Part shown: one piece after another, positions 52,290-62,338 of the stretch | Layout of the letters: every line of letters begins with the position of its first letter | Position numbering within the stretch: position 1 is the first letter of the stretch | Source of the DNA: Bacteroidaceae bacterium | Lineage (GTDB): Bacteria; Bacteroidota; Bacteroidia; Bacteroidales; Bacteroidaceae | Length of the DNA stretch: 64,000 bases | Reading direction: 5' to 3' | Assembly (NCBI GenBank): GCA_017469685.1 | Contig: JAFUFW010000025.1 | Span: 1-64,000, forward strand | Program-made: the position numbers and the translations under genes | The notes under the pieces: generated by a model | Databases searched by the model: none | Seen by the model: the letters and a program-made list of their open reading frames with translations, nothing else | What the model was told of the DNA's origin: nothing

Positions 52290-53771
52290 ATGGCAAAAGA
52301 ACTGAAAAACCTGACAAAACGTAGCGAGAACTACTCGCAATGGTATAACGAACTCGTAGTGAAAGCCGATCTGGCCGAGCAGAGCGACGTGCGCGGATGC
52401 ATGGTCATCAAGCCCTATGGCTACGCCATCTGGGAGAAGATGCAGCGCATCCTCGACGATATGTTCAAGCAGACGGGCGTGCAGAATGCATACTTCCCCC
52501 TGCTCATCCCCAAGAGCTTCCTGTCGCGCGAGGCAGAGCATGTCGAGGGATTTGCAAAGGAATGTGCCGTCGTCACCCACTATCGCCTGAAGACTAATGA
52601 GACTCACGACGGCGTAGTCGTAGACCCAGAGGCCAAGCTGGAAGAGGAACTCATCATCAGACCCACGTCCGAGACTATCATCTGGAACACCTATAAGAAC
52701 TGGATTCACTCATATCGCGACCTGCCTCTGCTCATCAACCAGTGGGCTAACGTCATGCGTTGGGAGATGCGCACCCGCTTGTTCCTGCGCACCGCTGAGT
52801 TCCTCTGGCAGGAAGGTCATACAGCTCACGCCACTCGCGAAGAGGCTGAGGAGCGCACCCGCCAGATGATTAAGGTCTATGCCGAATTCGCCGAGAAGGT
52901 GATGGCTGTGCCCGTAATCCAAGGTGTCAAGAGCGAAACCGAGCGCTTCGCAGGCGCGCTGGACACCTACACCATCGAGGCAATGATGCAGGACGGCAAG
53001 GCACTGCAGAGCGGCACCAGCCATTTCCTCGGACAGAACTTCGGCAAGGCTTTCGACGTGCAGTTCCTCAACAAGGAGAACCAGCCCGAATACGCCTGGG
53101 CTACCTCGTGGGGCGTCTCAACCCGTCTGATGGGAGCGCTCATCATGACGCACTCCGACGACAACGGTCTCGTGCTGCCGCCAGCGCTGGCTCCCATTCA
53201 GGTTGTCATCGTGCCTATCTATAAGACCGAAGACGAACTGGCTCGCCTGCGTGAGCGCCTTGGAGCTATCGCCGATGAGCTGAAAGGCCTGGGCATCAGC
53301 GTCAAGCTCGACGACAACGACCAGAAGCGTCCGGGCTTCAAGTTTGCCGACTACGAGCTCAAGGGTGTGCCCGTACGCCTCGTCATGGGACCTCGCGACA
53401 TGGACAACGGCACTATCGAACTCATGCGCCGCGACACGCTCGAGAAGGAAACACTCTCCGTAGAAGGCATTGCAGCACACGTGAAGACCGTGCTCGACGA
53501 CATGCAGACAGCCATCTTCGAGAAGGCCCGCAAGTATCGCGACGAGCGTATCTACGAATGCGAGGACTATGAGGATTTCAAGAGTCGCATCAAGGATGGC
53601 GGCTTCTTCCTCTGCCACTGGGACGGCACCGCCGAGACCGAGGCCCGCATCAAGGAAGAGACGCAGGCCACAATCCGTTGCGTGCCTTTCGATGTCGAAC
53701 AGACGCCCGGCACCGACATGGTTAGCGGCAAGCCTGCCAAGTACCGCGTCCTTATCGCGCGAGCATATTAA
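52290..53771 (+). CDS. proS: prolyl-tRNA synthetase, archaeal/eukaryotic type
   Basis: 493 residues. Class II motifs: motif 2 [30 protein letters not shown] and motif 3 [17 protein letters not shown], with RPTSETIIW before them. No editing insertion lies between motifs 2 and 3, and a C-terminal zinc-like domain (about 400-493) ends in Tyr, as in the type-3 ProRS of archaea, eukaryotes and Bacteroidetes. It charges tRNA-Pro. The leader hairpins suggest regulated translation or attenuation. Confidence 0.97.
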   Translation: MAKELKNLTKRSENYSQWYNELVVKADLAEQSDVRGCMVIKPYGYAIWEKMQRILDDMFKQTGVQNAYFPLLIPKSFLSREAEHVEGFAKECAVVTHYRLKTNETHDGVVVDPEAKLEEELIIRPTSETIIWNTYKNWIHSYRDLPLLINQWANVMRWEMRTRLFLRTAEFLWQEGHTAHATREEAEERTRQMIKVYAEFAEKVMAVPVIQGVKSETERFAGALDTYTIEAMMQDGKALQSGTSHFLGQNFGKAFDVQFLNKENQPEYAWATSWGVSTRLMGALIMTHSDDNGLVLPPALAPIQVVIVPIYKTEDELARLRERLGAIADELKGLGISVKLDDNDQKRPGFKFADYELKGVPVRLVMGPRDMDNGTIELMRRDTLEKETLSVEGIAAHVKTVLDDMQTAIFEKARKYRDERIYECEDYEDFKSRIKDGGFFLCHWDGTAETEARIKEETQATIRCVPFDVEQTPGTDMVSGKPAKYRVLIARAY

Positions 53772-53775
53772 AGAA

Positions 53776-55014
53776 ATGCATTGGATTCCCACCTTGTTCG
53801 CGGCTGAGGCCATCCCCAGCGCCATGATAACGTTCGTGGCTCTGCTGATGTTCCTGCAGATGGGGATAGGGTGGGATTACTGTACCCTCTTGTGCGGCCT
53901 GCTCTCTCTGCCCTGGGTGTTGAAGAGTTTTGTGCGGCAGAAAGTGCGGCAGATGGGGCATTTCGGCCCCATGCTCCGCTGTGTCGAGATGCTTATCTTC
54001 GTGATGCTTACGGCTTTGGCTTTCAGCTGCAATGCTACGACCTGTCGCCTCTGGCTCATCTTCGGCTGCCTGTTTGTGCTCTGCATGTTGTGTGCCTGGC
54101 ATGAGCTCGCAGCCCGCATGTACTACGAGCGTATGCTTCGGCCTCGCGAACAGCGCATCTACAACGCCCCGAAGATGTTCTCGTCGCAGGTCAGCACCAT
54201 CATGACCTATGGCGTGATGATAGTCCTCGTAGGCTTCCTCGAGGTTTTCTATCACAACCGCCGCAACGCCATCTCGCTCTCGTGGAGCTCTGCCATCTAT
54301 CTGCTTGCCGGCTTTTACCTGCTGCTTGTCATCTACAACTTCTTCGTACTGCGTCCGCCCCACGTGGGCGATGCTGGCCGCAGCCAGACCCTCGGCGGAG
54401 CCGTGCGGGCCGAGATCCGCGTCATCGACCGTATAGCACACAAGCCCCACTGGTTGCCCGTCATCTTCTGCCTGGCATTGTTCTTGCTACCTCAGTCGCT
54501 GATGTTCTGTACGCGCGTCCTGTTTCTCATAGCTCCTCAGGCTGAGGGCGGACTGGGCTGTTCGCTTCAGTGGATAGGTCTGGCACAGGGCACGGTGGGC
54601 GTCATAGCCTTCTCATTGGGTCTATGGCTTGGCTATCGCTTGAGTACGCGCCGCCACCTGGCGTGGCCGCAGGCGTTGGCGATGCCTCTGTCGCCTTTAG
54701 TATATCTGGTGATGACTCAGTACCCGCCGGTCTCGCTGCTTCCCCTTTGCGTGGCCACCTTCGTGGCTCAGTTCTGCTTCGGTCTTGGCCTTAACGCCTG
54801 CCTCCCGTTCATCCGCTATATCTCCGGCGAACGTTATCGCAGCACCATCAACTACCTTTATATACCCCTCGTGTCGCTGGTGATGCTTCCCCCTGTAGCA
54901 GCTTCTGGCTGGCTCGCAGAGCGCGCAGGCTTCGTCACCTTCTTCCTCATCGATTCCCTTCTCGCGCTTCCAGCATGGGGGGCCTTCTATCTCGGACACA
55001 GACTTTGCAAGTGA
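53776..55014 (+). CDS. MFS transporter, AmpG-like
   Basis: 412 residues from the ATG at 53776, four bases behind proS; earlier in-frame starts lie inside proS. Twelve hydrophobic segments; N-terminal WIPTLFAAEAIPSAMITFVALLMF parallels the next gene, as does LLSLPWVLKSF (compare WLYLPWVIKPLW there), the signature loop of AmpG-type permeases. The two genes are tandem paralogues, diverged. Substrate unknown; muropeptides or sugars are possible. This copy has an unusual charged loop after helix 6 (RPPHVGDAGRSQTLGG). Confidence 0.85.
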   Translation: MHWIPTLFAAEAIPSAMITFVALLMFLQMGIGWDYCTLLCGLLSLPWVLKSFVRQKVRQMGHFGPMLRCVEMLIFVMLTALAFSCNATTCRLWLIFGCLFVLCMLCAWHELAARMYYERMLRPREQRIYNAPKMFSSQVSTIMTYGVMIVLVGFLEVFYHNRRNAISLSWSSAIYLLAGFYLLLVIYNFFVLRPPHVGDAGRSQTLGGAVRAEIRVIDRIAHKPHWLPVIFCLALFLLPQSLMFCTRVLFLIAPQAEGGLGCSLQWIGLAQGTVGVIAFSLGLWLGYRLSTRRHLAWPQALAMPLSPLVYLVMTQYPPVSLLPLCVATFVAQFCFGLGLNACLPFIRYISGERYRSTINYLYIPLVSLVMLPPVAASGWLAERAGFVTFFLIDSLLALPAWGAFYLGHRLCK

Positions 55015-55019
55015 TTACA

Positions 55020-56375
55020 ATGAAGAACAAACCTTATGCCTGGGTGCCATCGCTTTATTTGGCTGAGGCGCTCCCATACGTAGCCGTGATGGTCATAGCA
55101 ACAACTATGTACAAGCGGCTCGGCCTCACTAATACTGAGCTGGCACTCTACACTTCGTGGCTTTACCTCCCGTGGGTCATCAAGCCCCTGTGGAGCCCGT
55201 TCATAGCCGCCATCCGCACGGAGCGCTGGTGGGTGCTGTTGATGCAGTTCCTTATCGGTGCAGGCTTTGCCGGCATTGCTTTCACGTTGCCTACAAGCTA
55301 CTGGCTGCAAGGTTCGCTGGCTTTCTTCTGGCTGCTGGCTTTTGCGAGCGCCACTCACGACATTGCCGCCGACGGCCTTTATATCTTAGGACTCGACACT
55401 CACGACCAAAGTCTCTACGTCGGCATTCGCAGCACCTTCTATCGCATTGGAAATATAATAGGGCAGGGGTTACTGGTTATGCTTGCCGGATGGCTCGAAC
55501 GCTCCCATACTGTACCTGTGTCGTGGAGCGTTACGTTCCTCGTCCTGGCTGGCGTCTTCCTTGCTTTATGGCTGTGGCATAGCGTCTCGTTGCCGAGAGT
55601 TAAGTCCTCGTCGGCGGTCCTGGCGGCTGAGCAATCCACGTCAGCTCTTTGCGATGATATCAGCCGTGAGGAATCTCACGCCCCCTCGGTGTTGCGTGAT
55701 TTCTGGCTTGCACTGCGCACGTTCTTTACTAAACCACACATTGTCTCGGCCCTCCTGTTCATGCTCCTCTTCCGCTTCCCCGAAGGGCAACTGGTGAAGA
55801 TTGCTAACCCCTTCCTTCTCGACAGCGCCGAGAGCGGAGGCATGGCCATGAGCACTGAGGCGGTAGGCTTCGTCTACGGCACCGTAGGCATCGTAGGGCT
55901 CACCATCGGCGGCTTGCTCGGCGGCTGGTGCGTCTCGCGCCACGGGCTGAAACGCTGGCTGTGGCCCATGGTGTTGAGCATCTCGCTGCCCGATCTCGTC
56001 TACGTATATCTCTCTTACGTAGCTCCATCCTTTGCCTCAACTTTCGCTGCTACCGATCAATTCTCAATCTTCAATCTTCAATTCTCAATCGTCAACCTGT
56101 GTGTTTTCATAGAGCAGTTTGGCTATGGCTTCGGTTTCACTGCCTATATGCTCTATCTCGTGTATTTCTCTCAGGGTGAACGTTCCACAGCCGTTTTCAG
56201 CATCTGCACGGCCTTCCAGGCTTTGGGCATGATGCTTCCGGGCATGCTTGCGGGCTGGATGGCCGACCACCTTGGCTATCAGCGTTTCTTCTGGTGGGTC
56301 ATAGGCTGCTGCCTCGTCACTTTTGCCGTTTCGGCCCTCATAAAGATAGCCCCAGACTACGGCAGGAAAGAGTAG
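55020..56375 (+). CDS. MFS transporter, AmpG-like
   Basis: 451 residues from the ATG at 55020, five bases after the preceding stop. Starts WVPSLYLAEALPYVAVMVIATTMYKRLGL, then YTSWLYLPWVIKPLWSP and SATHDIAADGLYI, the AmpG pattern, with twelve helices. Near residues 345-362 the protein reads DQFSIFNLQFSIVNL; the DNA there (56061-56095) is five heptamers of TCTTCAA type in strict register, an insertion between two helices. As seven is not a multiple of three, gain or loss of one unit would shift the frame. Confidence 0.88.
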   Translation: MKNKPYAWVPSLYLAEALPYVAVMVIATTMYKRLGLTNTELALYTSWLYLPWVIKPLWSPFIAAIRTERWWVLLMQFLIGAGFAGIAFTLPTSYWLQGSLAFFWLLAFASATHDIAADGLYILGLDTHDQSLYVGIRSTFYRIGNIIGQGLLVMLAGWLERSHTVPVSWSVTFLVLAGVFLALWLWHSVSLPRVKSSSAVLAAEQSTSALCDDISREESHAPSVLRDFWLALRTFFTKPHIVSALLFMLLFRFPEGQLVKIANPFLLDSAESGGMAMSTEAVGFVYGTVGIVGLTIGGLLGGWCVSRHGLKRWLWPMVLSISLPDLVYVYLSYVAPSFASTFAATDQFSIFNLQFSIVNLCVFIEQFGYGFGFTAYMLYLVYFSQGERSTAVFSICTAFQALGMMLPGMLAGWMADHLGYQRFFWWVIGCCLVTFAVSALIKIAPDYGRKE

Positions 56376-56397
56376 GCTGCCCGTGTGGGTAAAGAAA

Positions 56398-56435
56398 AGC
56401 GGGCGGGTGCCATTGCAGTAGCACCCGCCCGCTTC
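56398..56435. terminator. bidirectional terminator
   Basis: Stem AAGCGGGCGGGTGC / GCACCCGCCCGCTT with a ten-base loop, flanked by A and T residues, between convergent genes. Confidence 0.93.
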
Positions 56436-56448
56436 TTTGTTTTCTGCC

Positions 56449-59223
56449 TTATTGGATTATGATTTTCTTTGCATCCTTCCCGTCTGTGTGGAGGAGGTAA
56501 ATGCCGCGCGAGAGGTGCGGCAGTGCATCATAGCGTCCACGGTACAGCGTGACGCCCTGGATGTTCACGAGGCTTACGATTGCCGAAGGTTCCGTCTCTG
56601 TCACAGGCCTTTCTGTTATTTCTCCTAAGCCGTCGGGCACACCGTGGAGCGCTTCCTCGCTCTGTTGCAGCAGCTTGCGCACGTCATCGTCGGCCGGTGA
56701 GAGGGCATAGTTATTGCGCAACTCGATGACGCATGCATTGCTGACGCGAGGCGTGCGTGTAGCTGCCGTCTCGCTGTTGGGCTGCAGCAGCAAGCGTGCG
56801 CGGCCAGATCCTATCGTGAACCCGTCGGATCGCACAGTGAGGTCGAGGGCTGTGGGCTCGTCTGCAAGCTCGGCGCTCTCGGTTGTCACCTTCAGGTATT
56901 TCTTACAGCCGAGGTTGTAGATATAGTATTCGCCATAGGTCTCGGAGCGAAGCACGAGCCAGTTGTCGGTCGGTGCCGTAACGAGCGTCGGACGGCGGTA
57001 GGCCTCGAGAGAACCGTCAGCGGCAGCACCTGCGAGCGAGAGCTGCCCGTCGGCATCGGCCACGAGGTCGCCATAGCCATAGGGGTTGTGGAGCTGATAG
57101 GCGGTGAAGGAAGTTATGTGGCTCTCTTTGTCGGCGTTGCCGAGGGTTAGAGGCTGAGCTGTCAGCCCGAGCGTACGTATGGCTTCGACGAGAGCCTCGG
57201 CATCGTTGACGGCACCGTCGGCATAGACTTCCTTGAGCTGTTTCAGGTCCTCGGGGCGGAAGCCGCTGAAACGATCCTCCTGTGCAAGAAGTTCGGCCGC
57301 AAGGGCCTTGAGGTCGGCAAGACGGTACTCGTTCTTGAAGTAGATTTCGTTGATGGCAAGGTCGCGCCCGTTGCCGTGCCCGCGAGTGAAACGAAGGTTG
57401 AAATAGCGGGCTGTGATGGGCGTAGCGAGAGTGACAGTCGGTGCTTCCTCGTCGGCAAAGTTGATGACGCCGGCAGAAGTGAAGGTCGTGCCGTCGACAG
57501 AGTAGGTGAGCTGTGCCTGGCGTGCGCGGTAGTTGAGGTCGAAAGCTTGGTACAGCCCTATGCTGCGCACTGTGACAACGTCGCCGGCATCGAAGGAGAA
57601 AGTGTGAGGAAAGTTGGAGTATGTCTTTTGCCTATAGTAGCTTGAAGTGTTGCCATCGAGAATCTGTGCGGCGCGGCCATATTCGCCTTCCCCCGTTGTC
57701 TCTTCGTCTGAGTAGCCTATAAGTTTCCATGTGGCGGGGTCAGACACTACGGCTGTTGCTTCGAGACGCATGTTTACGTCCTTGGTGCTGCCTTTGCGCA
57801 CAGCCAGGTCTACGCGCTCGCGCAGTGCCTGGACATTGATGGTGTCGACCCACGGCATCTGTCCTTGCGGCACGGGCTCGTAGGCGTTGGCGCTGTCGCG
57901 CACTCCAAGCAGGCCACCTGCTTCGATATAGAAGCTGTTTTCGAACACGGAGGTTACGCCGTGGCCGTAGTCGTCGCGTGAGTTGCGTTGTGTCTCCCAG
58001 TTCTGCGTACTGCCGAAGCCGGCTTTGTTGAGGCTGTACCATTTTCCGCTGGCCGTAGAGCGCATAGCTCCGTTGCGGTAGTAGACGCGGCGGTAGCGGT
58101 CGCCTCCGAAGCCGCTCCAGTTCTCGAGGAAGCTGTAGAGCCCCGACGCTTTGCCCTCCATGCGGTAGGTGCCGGCGGCGCGGAGTGTACCGAAATAGTG
58201 CCACTCAGTATCCTCGGCCTGCTTGTACCAATAGGAGAGGAGAGTGCTGCGGAAAGGCTTTACGATGGTGTTGCCCTCGTCGTCTACGCTCTCGCGCTCG
58301 ATATAGTCGGGGCGCTCGTACATAAGCATCTGCACCCAGTGGTCGGTCTGCCAGCGCTGACCTTCTGGGTAGCGCAGGCTGGCGCCTGTGCCCTCGCCGC
58401 CGAAGCGCACCGCATAGGCTCCTTCACCCACGTCAAGGGCTCCTGAACGCATATAGTCGGGCAGCGATTTGTCCTTGTCGGTGTCGCCGGCATCCCATGC
58501 CGAGAAGATGACAGCGTGAGTCCAAGAGTCGTCGCTTAGGAGATGGTTTGTCTGTATGCCCGAGTAGAGTCCAGAGGAACCTATGGTCATTTGATATGTG
58601 CACGACTGCTTGTGCACTTCGGGGATAAGGGCTTCCATGTAGACCCAGTCGAAGGAGTCGCCGGCAGGGGCGTTGGGGTCTGTTGATGTCCACCAGAGGT
58701 GCACGGCTGGTGCCATCATAGAGTTGGCCGCCGTGACACTCTTTGACGACTCGCGCTGGAAGTTCAGACTGATCAGTTGGGGCTGCTTTTGGCGGGCGTC
58801 GGGGCTGGTGAATTCGATGAAATACCATCCGTCGGCCGGCATGTCGGTGTCGGGGAGTATTTCCACTTCCTGCCTGCCCGATGCACGAGCTTGGCTCTGA
58901 ACTGTGTGGTTGATGATGACAGAACCCGAAACAGGATGAGTGATGCGAACGTTGAACGTCACGACGCTGCTGCACTGCATGACAAGGTCGGCGCGCACAT
59001 GTCCGTCCGGGATGTGTATGGCGTAGATTACTTTTGTGCCGTCGGCATAGTTCCAAGTAATTGAGTTGTCGCTTTCGGAGTAGCCTGTAGCCAGTCCGTT
59101 GAGTTCACGATAGTTGCGCCCGGCAGAGACGATGTCGGTCGTCGTCTGCCAGTCGGTAGCGAATGTTGTTGCAGCTGTCAAGGCTGCAATGGCTGTGAGC
59201 ATCAGCCTGGGCAATCTTTTCAT
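56449..59223 (-). CDS. secreted DUF3472/DUF5077 protein with discoidin-like domain
   Basis: 924 residues. Signal peptide (about 1-23), a DUF5077-like beta domain (about 25-155), a DUF3472 domain (about 165-430: VHLWWTSTDPNAPAGDSFDWVYME, GEGAYAVRFGGEGTG, WHYFGTLRAAG), an F5/8 type C-like part (about 495-635: ILDGNTSSYYRQKTYSNFPHTFSFDAG, ARYFNLRFTRGHGNGRDLAINEIYF), a helical spacer and a C-terminal LVNIQGVTLYRGRYDALPHLSRGIYLL domain like that of other secreted proteins here. The domains suggest action on host or dietary glycans, but no catalytic residue can be named. It follows the GH16 gene by 17 bases. Confidence 0.83.
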   Translation of the reverse strand: MKRLPRLMLTAIAALTAATTFATDWQTTTDIVSAGRNYRELNGLATGYSESDNSITWNYADGTKVIYAIHIPDGHVRADLVMQCSSVVTFNVRITHPVSGSVIINHTVQSQARASGRQEVEILPDTDMPADGWYFIEFTSPDARQKQPQLISLNFQRESSKSVTAANSMMAPAVHLWWTSTDPNAPAGDSFDWVYMEALIPEVHKQSCTYQMTIGSSGLYSGIQTNHLLSDDSWTHAVIFSAWDAGDTDKDKSLPDYMRSGALDVGEGAYAVRFGGEGTGASLRYPEGQRWQTDHWVQMLMYERPDYIERESVDDEGNTIVKPFRSTLLSYWYKQAEDTEWHYFGTLRAAGTYRMEGKASGLYSFLENWSGFGGDRYRRVYYRNGAMRSTASGKWYSLNKAGFGSTQNWETQRNSRDDYGHGVTSVFENSFYIEAGGLLGVRDSANAYEPVPQGQMPWVDTINVQALRERVDLAVRKGSTKDVNMRLEATAVVSDPATWKLIGYSDEETTGEGEYGRAAQILDGNTSSYYRQKTYSNFPHTFSFDAGDVVTVRSIGLYQAFDLNYRARQAQLTYSVDGTTFTSAGVINFADEEAPTVTLATPITARYFNLRFTRGHGNGRDLAINEIYFKNEYRLADLKALAAELLAQEDRFSGFRPEDLKQLKEVYADGAVNDAEALVEAIRTLGLTAQPLTLGNADKESHITSFTAYQLHNPYGYGDLVADADGQLSLAGAAADGSLEAYRRPTLVTAPTDNWLVLRSETYGEYYIYNLGCKKYLKVTTESAELADEPTALDLTVRSDGFTIGSGRARLLLQPNSETAATRTPRVSNACVIELRNNYALSPADDDVRKLLQQSEEALHGVPDGLGEITERPVTETEPSAIVSLVNIQGVTLYRGRYDALPHLSRGIYLLHTDGKDAKKIIIQ

Positions 59224-59240
59224 GATCAGGTAAAAAGTTT

Positions 59241-60227
59241 TTAGTTATTCATTTGTTGATAGACTCTTACATAATCCACCTCATAGACAAGTGGGAAGGC
59301 AGCATCGTCGGGGGTGCCTCCACTGGAACCGATGGCGAGGTTCAGGAGGATGTAGTGGCCGAAGCCTTCGCGGTCGTTGCGGAATGGATTGAAGGGCGTG
59401 AAGCGGCGGCGGCCACGGAAGCTGCCGGCATCTGCATCAGACGCCGTCTTGGGCTCGGCTTCGCTGGTCTGAATTTCGTTGAGAAGCTCGTCATCGAGAT
59501 AAATGCGTATAGCCTCGGGCGTCCAGTCCATGCGCCATACGTGGAACTTAAGCGCCCAGTCAGCGTCGCGCTCGGTGAAGTGGCTGAAAGCGATGCGCCC
59601 GGTGTTCCATGCGTCGCGTCCGTCGGGACCTCGCCAACATGCGTTGGCAAGTATTATAGGTAGCGTGCGCTCGCGCGAGGCTTGGTCGTGGTGAATGCCC
59701 ATCGTCTGTGGGGGCACGCGATAGAATTCCATGACGTCGATTTCTCCGCAGGCTGGCCAGCCGCCCTGGTTGCCGAGAGTCCAAATGGCCGGCCACGAGC
59801 CGCTGGCCACGGGGATGCGCGCCCTCACTTCGAGACGTCCGTAGCGGAAGCTGAAGCTACAGCGGCTCTCTATGCACGAACTGGTGTATTCTGCCCGTGC
59901 GCGATTGTGCTTCCAGTCGTTGCTCTGAGCGTCGAACTGCGGATTGTCAACCTGCTCGCGTCGGCCCGTAATCTTCAGTACGCCATTCTCGCAGCGGGCA
60001 TTCTCCTCCTGGTACCACTGCAGCTCGTGGTTGCGCACGAAACCATGCTCGAAGCTCCAGCGTGCAGGGTCGGGGGCGCCATCATTGTCAAACTCATCGG
60101 CCCACACCAGCGTGTAGTCATCATTGGCCTCGGCTTCAGTGTTGAGCGAAGCGCTTGCCAGTGCTCTGAGCCCCGACAGATGAGCCGTCGCTGCGGCGAC
60201 AATAAAGACAAAAGAGGAGTGTTTCAT
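59241..60227 (-). CDS. GH16 family glucanase
   Basis: 328 residues. Signal peptide (about 1-27), then a GH16 jelly roll: LVWADEFDNDGAPDPARWSFE at the start, the catalytic strand GEIDVMEFY with nucleophile Glu162, Asp164 and acid/base Glu167, and HVWRMDWTPEAIRIYLDDE near the end. The ExDxxE form is that of beta-bulge GH16 enzymes such as laminarinases (beta-1,3-glucanases). No SusC/SusD pair lies nearby, so this is a two-gene unit with the DUF3472 protein and not a classical PUL. Confidence 0.94.
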   Translation of the reverse strand: MKHSSFVFIVAAATAHLSGLRALASASLNTEAEANDDYTLVWADEFDNDGAPDPARWSFEHGFVRNHELQWYQEENARCENGVLKITGRREQVDNPQFDAQSNDWKHNRARAEYTSSCIESRCSFSFRYGRLEVRARIPVASGSWPAIWTLGNQGGWPACGEIDVMEFYRVPPQTMGIHHDQASRERTLPIILANACWRGPDGRDAWNTGRIAFSHFTERDADWALKFHVWRMDWTPEAIRIYLDDELLNEIQTSEAEPKTASDADAGSFRGRRRFTPFNPFRNDREGFGHYILLNLAIGSSGGTPDDAAFPLVYEVDYVRVYQQMNN

Positions 60228-60250
60228 ATCGCTTAACTACATTTCGATGG

Positions 60251-60258
60251 CAAAAGTA
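60251..60258 (-). promoter_or_regulatory. -7 element of the GH16-DUF3472 unit
   Basis: TACTTTTG on the minus strand, 24 bases before the start codon. Confidence 0.68.
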
Positions 60259-60301
60259 ATAAAAACTTTGTTGTTTGAACTCTAAAAAGTAAACTTTTTA
60301 T

Positions 60302-60309
60302 TATCTTTG
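60302..60309 (+). promoter_or_regulatory. -7 element of the nucleoside permease gene
   Basis: TATCTTTG on the plus strand, 31 bases before the ATG; divergent from the GH16 promoter. Confidence 0.68.
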
Positions 60310-60340
60310 CCGCGCAAAGATTAAAAAGGAATGTAAAAAC

Positions 60341-61651
60341 ATGAATTTAAAGGTTCGTCTGTCGATACTCAATTTCATTGAGTTCGCAGTATGGGGTGCT
60401 TACCTCACGTGCATGGGCAACTATCTCGGAACTGTAGGTCTGGGGGCTCAGATTGCCTGGTTTTATGCTATTCAAGGCATCGTCAGTATCTTCATGCCTA
60501 CCATCATGGGCATCATCGCTGACAAGTGGATTCAGCCGCAGCGTCTGCTTGGCCTGTGCCATCTGGCTGCAGGTGCCGCCATGCTCGGCTGCTGGTGGAT
60601 AGGGTGGCGCTCTGGCTTGGGCCATGACCTGCCCAACAAGGCTCTGTTCATCGGGCTTTATTCTGTGAGCGTAGCCTTCTTCATGCCTACGATAGCTCTG
60701 GCAAACACCACCGCTTTCACAATACTGAAAGAAGGCGGCATGGACACCGTGAAGGACTTCCCGCCCATACGTGTGCTGGGCACTGTAGGCTTCATCGCCA
60801 CGATGTGGTTTGTCAACTGCGCAGCCTTCGACGATGCCGGCTTCCATTTCACGTTGGCCGAGAACTCGATGAAGTTTCAGTACACATATATGCAGTTCTT
60901 CGTCTCGGGCGTGCTGAGCCTTCTGCTTTTCGCATATTGCTTTACCTTGCCCGAATGTAAGCTTGAAGCAAAACCTCAAGGCTCACTGTCTGATCAGTTG
61001 GGTCTCAGTGCTTTCCGGTTGTTTAAAACCCGTCGCATGGCGCTCTTCTTCATCTTCTCGGCGCTGCTTGGTATGGCTCTCCAAGTGACCAATGGCTATG
61101 CCGGCCCGTTCATCACCAGCTTCAAAGGTTCGTCAGACCCGGTTGTAGCCTCGTCGTTCGCAGCAAACAATGCAACGTTGCTGACATCTCTTTCACAGAT
61201 TAGTGAGGCACTTTGCATACTTATGATACCTTTCTTCCTGCGTCGTTTCGGCATCAAGACTGTTATGCTAATGTCTATGTTCGCGTGGGTGTTCCGTTTC
61301 GGCTTCTTCGGTGTAGGTAACCCGACGATGCCTGGTGTCATTTTCTTCATTCTCTCCTGTATCGTCTATGGCGTTGCTTTCGATTTCTTCAATGTCTCGG
61401 GCGGCATCTTTGTCGATCAGGAATGCGACCCTGCGGTGAAAGCCTCGGCTCAGGGCCTGTTTATGCTCATGACAAACGGCCTCGGTGCCACTATCGGCAC
61501 GCTGATAGCTGGGCAGATAGTGAACCGCTACTGCACATGGCAGGACGGCTTCCTCGTAGGTGAGTGGCAGACCTGCTGGTTTATCTTCGCTGCCTACGCT
61601 TTGGTAGTGGCCGTGCTGTTTGCCGTTCTTTTCAAGAATAAGAAAGCTTAG
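60341..61651 (+). CDS. nucleoside:H+ symporter, NupG/XapB type
   Basis: 436 residues, twelve membrane helices. The beginning LKVRLSILNFIEFAVWGAYLTCMGNYL and IQGIVSIFMPTIMGIIADKW match the nucleoside:H+ symporter family (PF03825), as does FPPIRVLGTVGFIATMW. The end FAVLFKNKKA is cytoplasmic. It imports nucleosides; together with the secreted nuclease at 22390 this would allow use of extracellular nucleic acids. Own promoter. Confidence 0.93.
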   Translation: MNLKVRLSILNFIEFAVWGAYLTCMGNYLGTVGLGAQIAWFYAIQGIVSIFMPTIMGIIADKWIQPQRLLGLCHLAAGAAMLGCWWIGWRSGLGHDLPNKALFIGLYSVSVAFFMPTIALANTTAFTILKEGGMDTVKDFPPIRVLGTVGFIATMWFVNCAAFDDAGFHFTLAENSMKFQYTYMQFFVSGVLSLLLFAYCFTLPECKLEAKPQGSLSDQLGLSAFRLFKTRRMALFFIFSALLGMALQVTNGYAGPFITSFKGSSDPVVASSFAANNATLLTSLSQISEALCILMIPFFLRRFGIKTVMLMSMFAWVFRFGFFGVGNPTMPGVIFFILSCIVYGVAFDFFNVSGGIFVDQECDPAVKASAQGLFMLMTNGLGATIGTLIAGQIVNRYCTWQDGFLVGEWQTCWFIFAAYALVVAVLFAVLFKNKKA

Positions 61652-61704
61652 TCAAAAGCGCATTATAACTTAAAAGAGATTTTTTAGAACACACTATAAG
61701 AGCG

Positions 61705-62292
61705 ATGCTGATAGATTTAGAATTGAGTGCGCTGGCTTCGACGGCCGATAAGGAAGGCCGTTCGATGCTCATCCTCAAGGAGAAAGGCGGCGACAGAATA
61801 CTCCCAGTGATGATGTCGACGCGCAGGGCTGTCACAATGATGATGCGCCGGCAGATTCCATTGTCGTTGCCTGTGGCGGCTACGGTGGCCGATGCCTATA
61901 ATCTGCTGCTGATGAAGTTTGACATTAACTTGAAGCGTATAGAGTTCACGGGCATAGCCAACGGCGTCTTCCTCTGCAAGATTATTGCCGAGCGCGATGG
62001 CGAGGAACGTGTGGTCGACACGTGTCAGGCTCACGACGCTCTGGTCGTGGCATGTACGTCGGTGTGCCCGATAACTATCGACAGCGAGCTCTTCGAGGCA
62101 CAGTATATGCGGAAGATGGGCGACAACGCTTTCGCTCTGAACATCAATGTGCTGACGCGCAATATGCTTGAGGAAGCTCTGGAGCATGCTGTGGCAACGG
62201 AGAACTTCGAGGTGGCCACTCAGATCCGCGACGAGCTGGCCCGCCGCGAGAAGGTGCCTAATCCTATTGAGGATGCAAATCCCTACTCTTAA
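61705..62292 (+). CDS. bifunctional nuclease (DUF151) with UVR motif
   Basis: 195 residues. DUF151/BFN domain (about 1-130: RILPVMMSTRRAVTMMMRRQIPLSLP, LKRIEFTGIANGVFLCKI, DALVVACTSVCPITID) followed by a UVR-type helical hairpin (LEEALEHAVATENFEVATQIRDELARRE). BFN proteins have been reported to act on DNA and RNA; the UVR motif mediates contacts in UvrB/UvrC and Clp-related proteins. It follows the nucleoside permease by 53 bases in the same direction. Confidence 0.9.
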   Translation: MLIDLELSALASTADKEGRSMLILKEKGGDRILPVMMSTRRAVTMMMRRQIPLSLPVAATVADAYNLLLMKFDINLKRIEFTGIANGVFLCKIIAERDGEERVVDTCQAHDALVVACTSVCPITIDSELFEAQYMRKMGDNAFALNINVLTRNMLEEALEHAVATENFEVATQIRDELARREKVPNPIEDANPYS

Positions 62293-62338
62293 AGACTATG
62301 TTCTTAAGTTGTCAAGCTAATAAGGTTGAGCTGAAACG

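Noticed and set aside
56449..60227. Polysaccharide utilisation locus
   Set aside because: GH16 and a DUF3472 protein are present, but no SusC, SusD, hybrid two-component or ECF/anti-sigma genes flank them.
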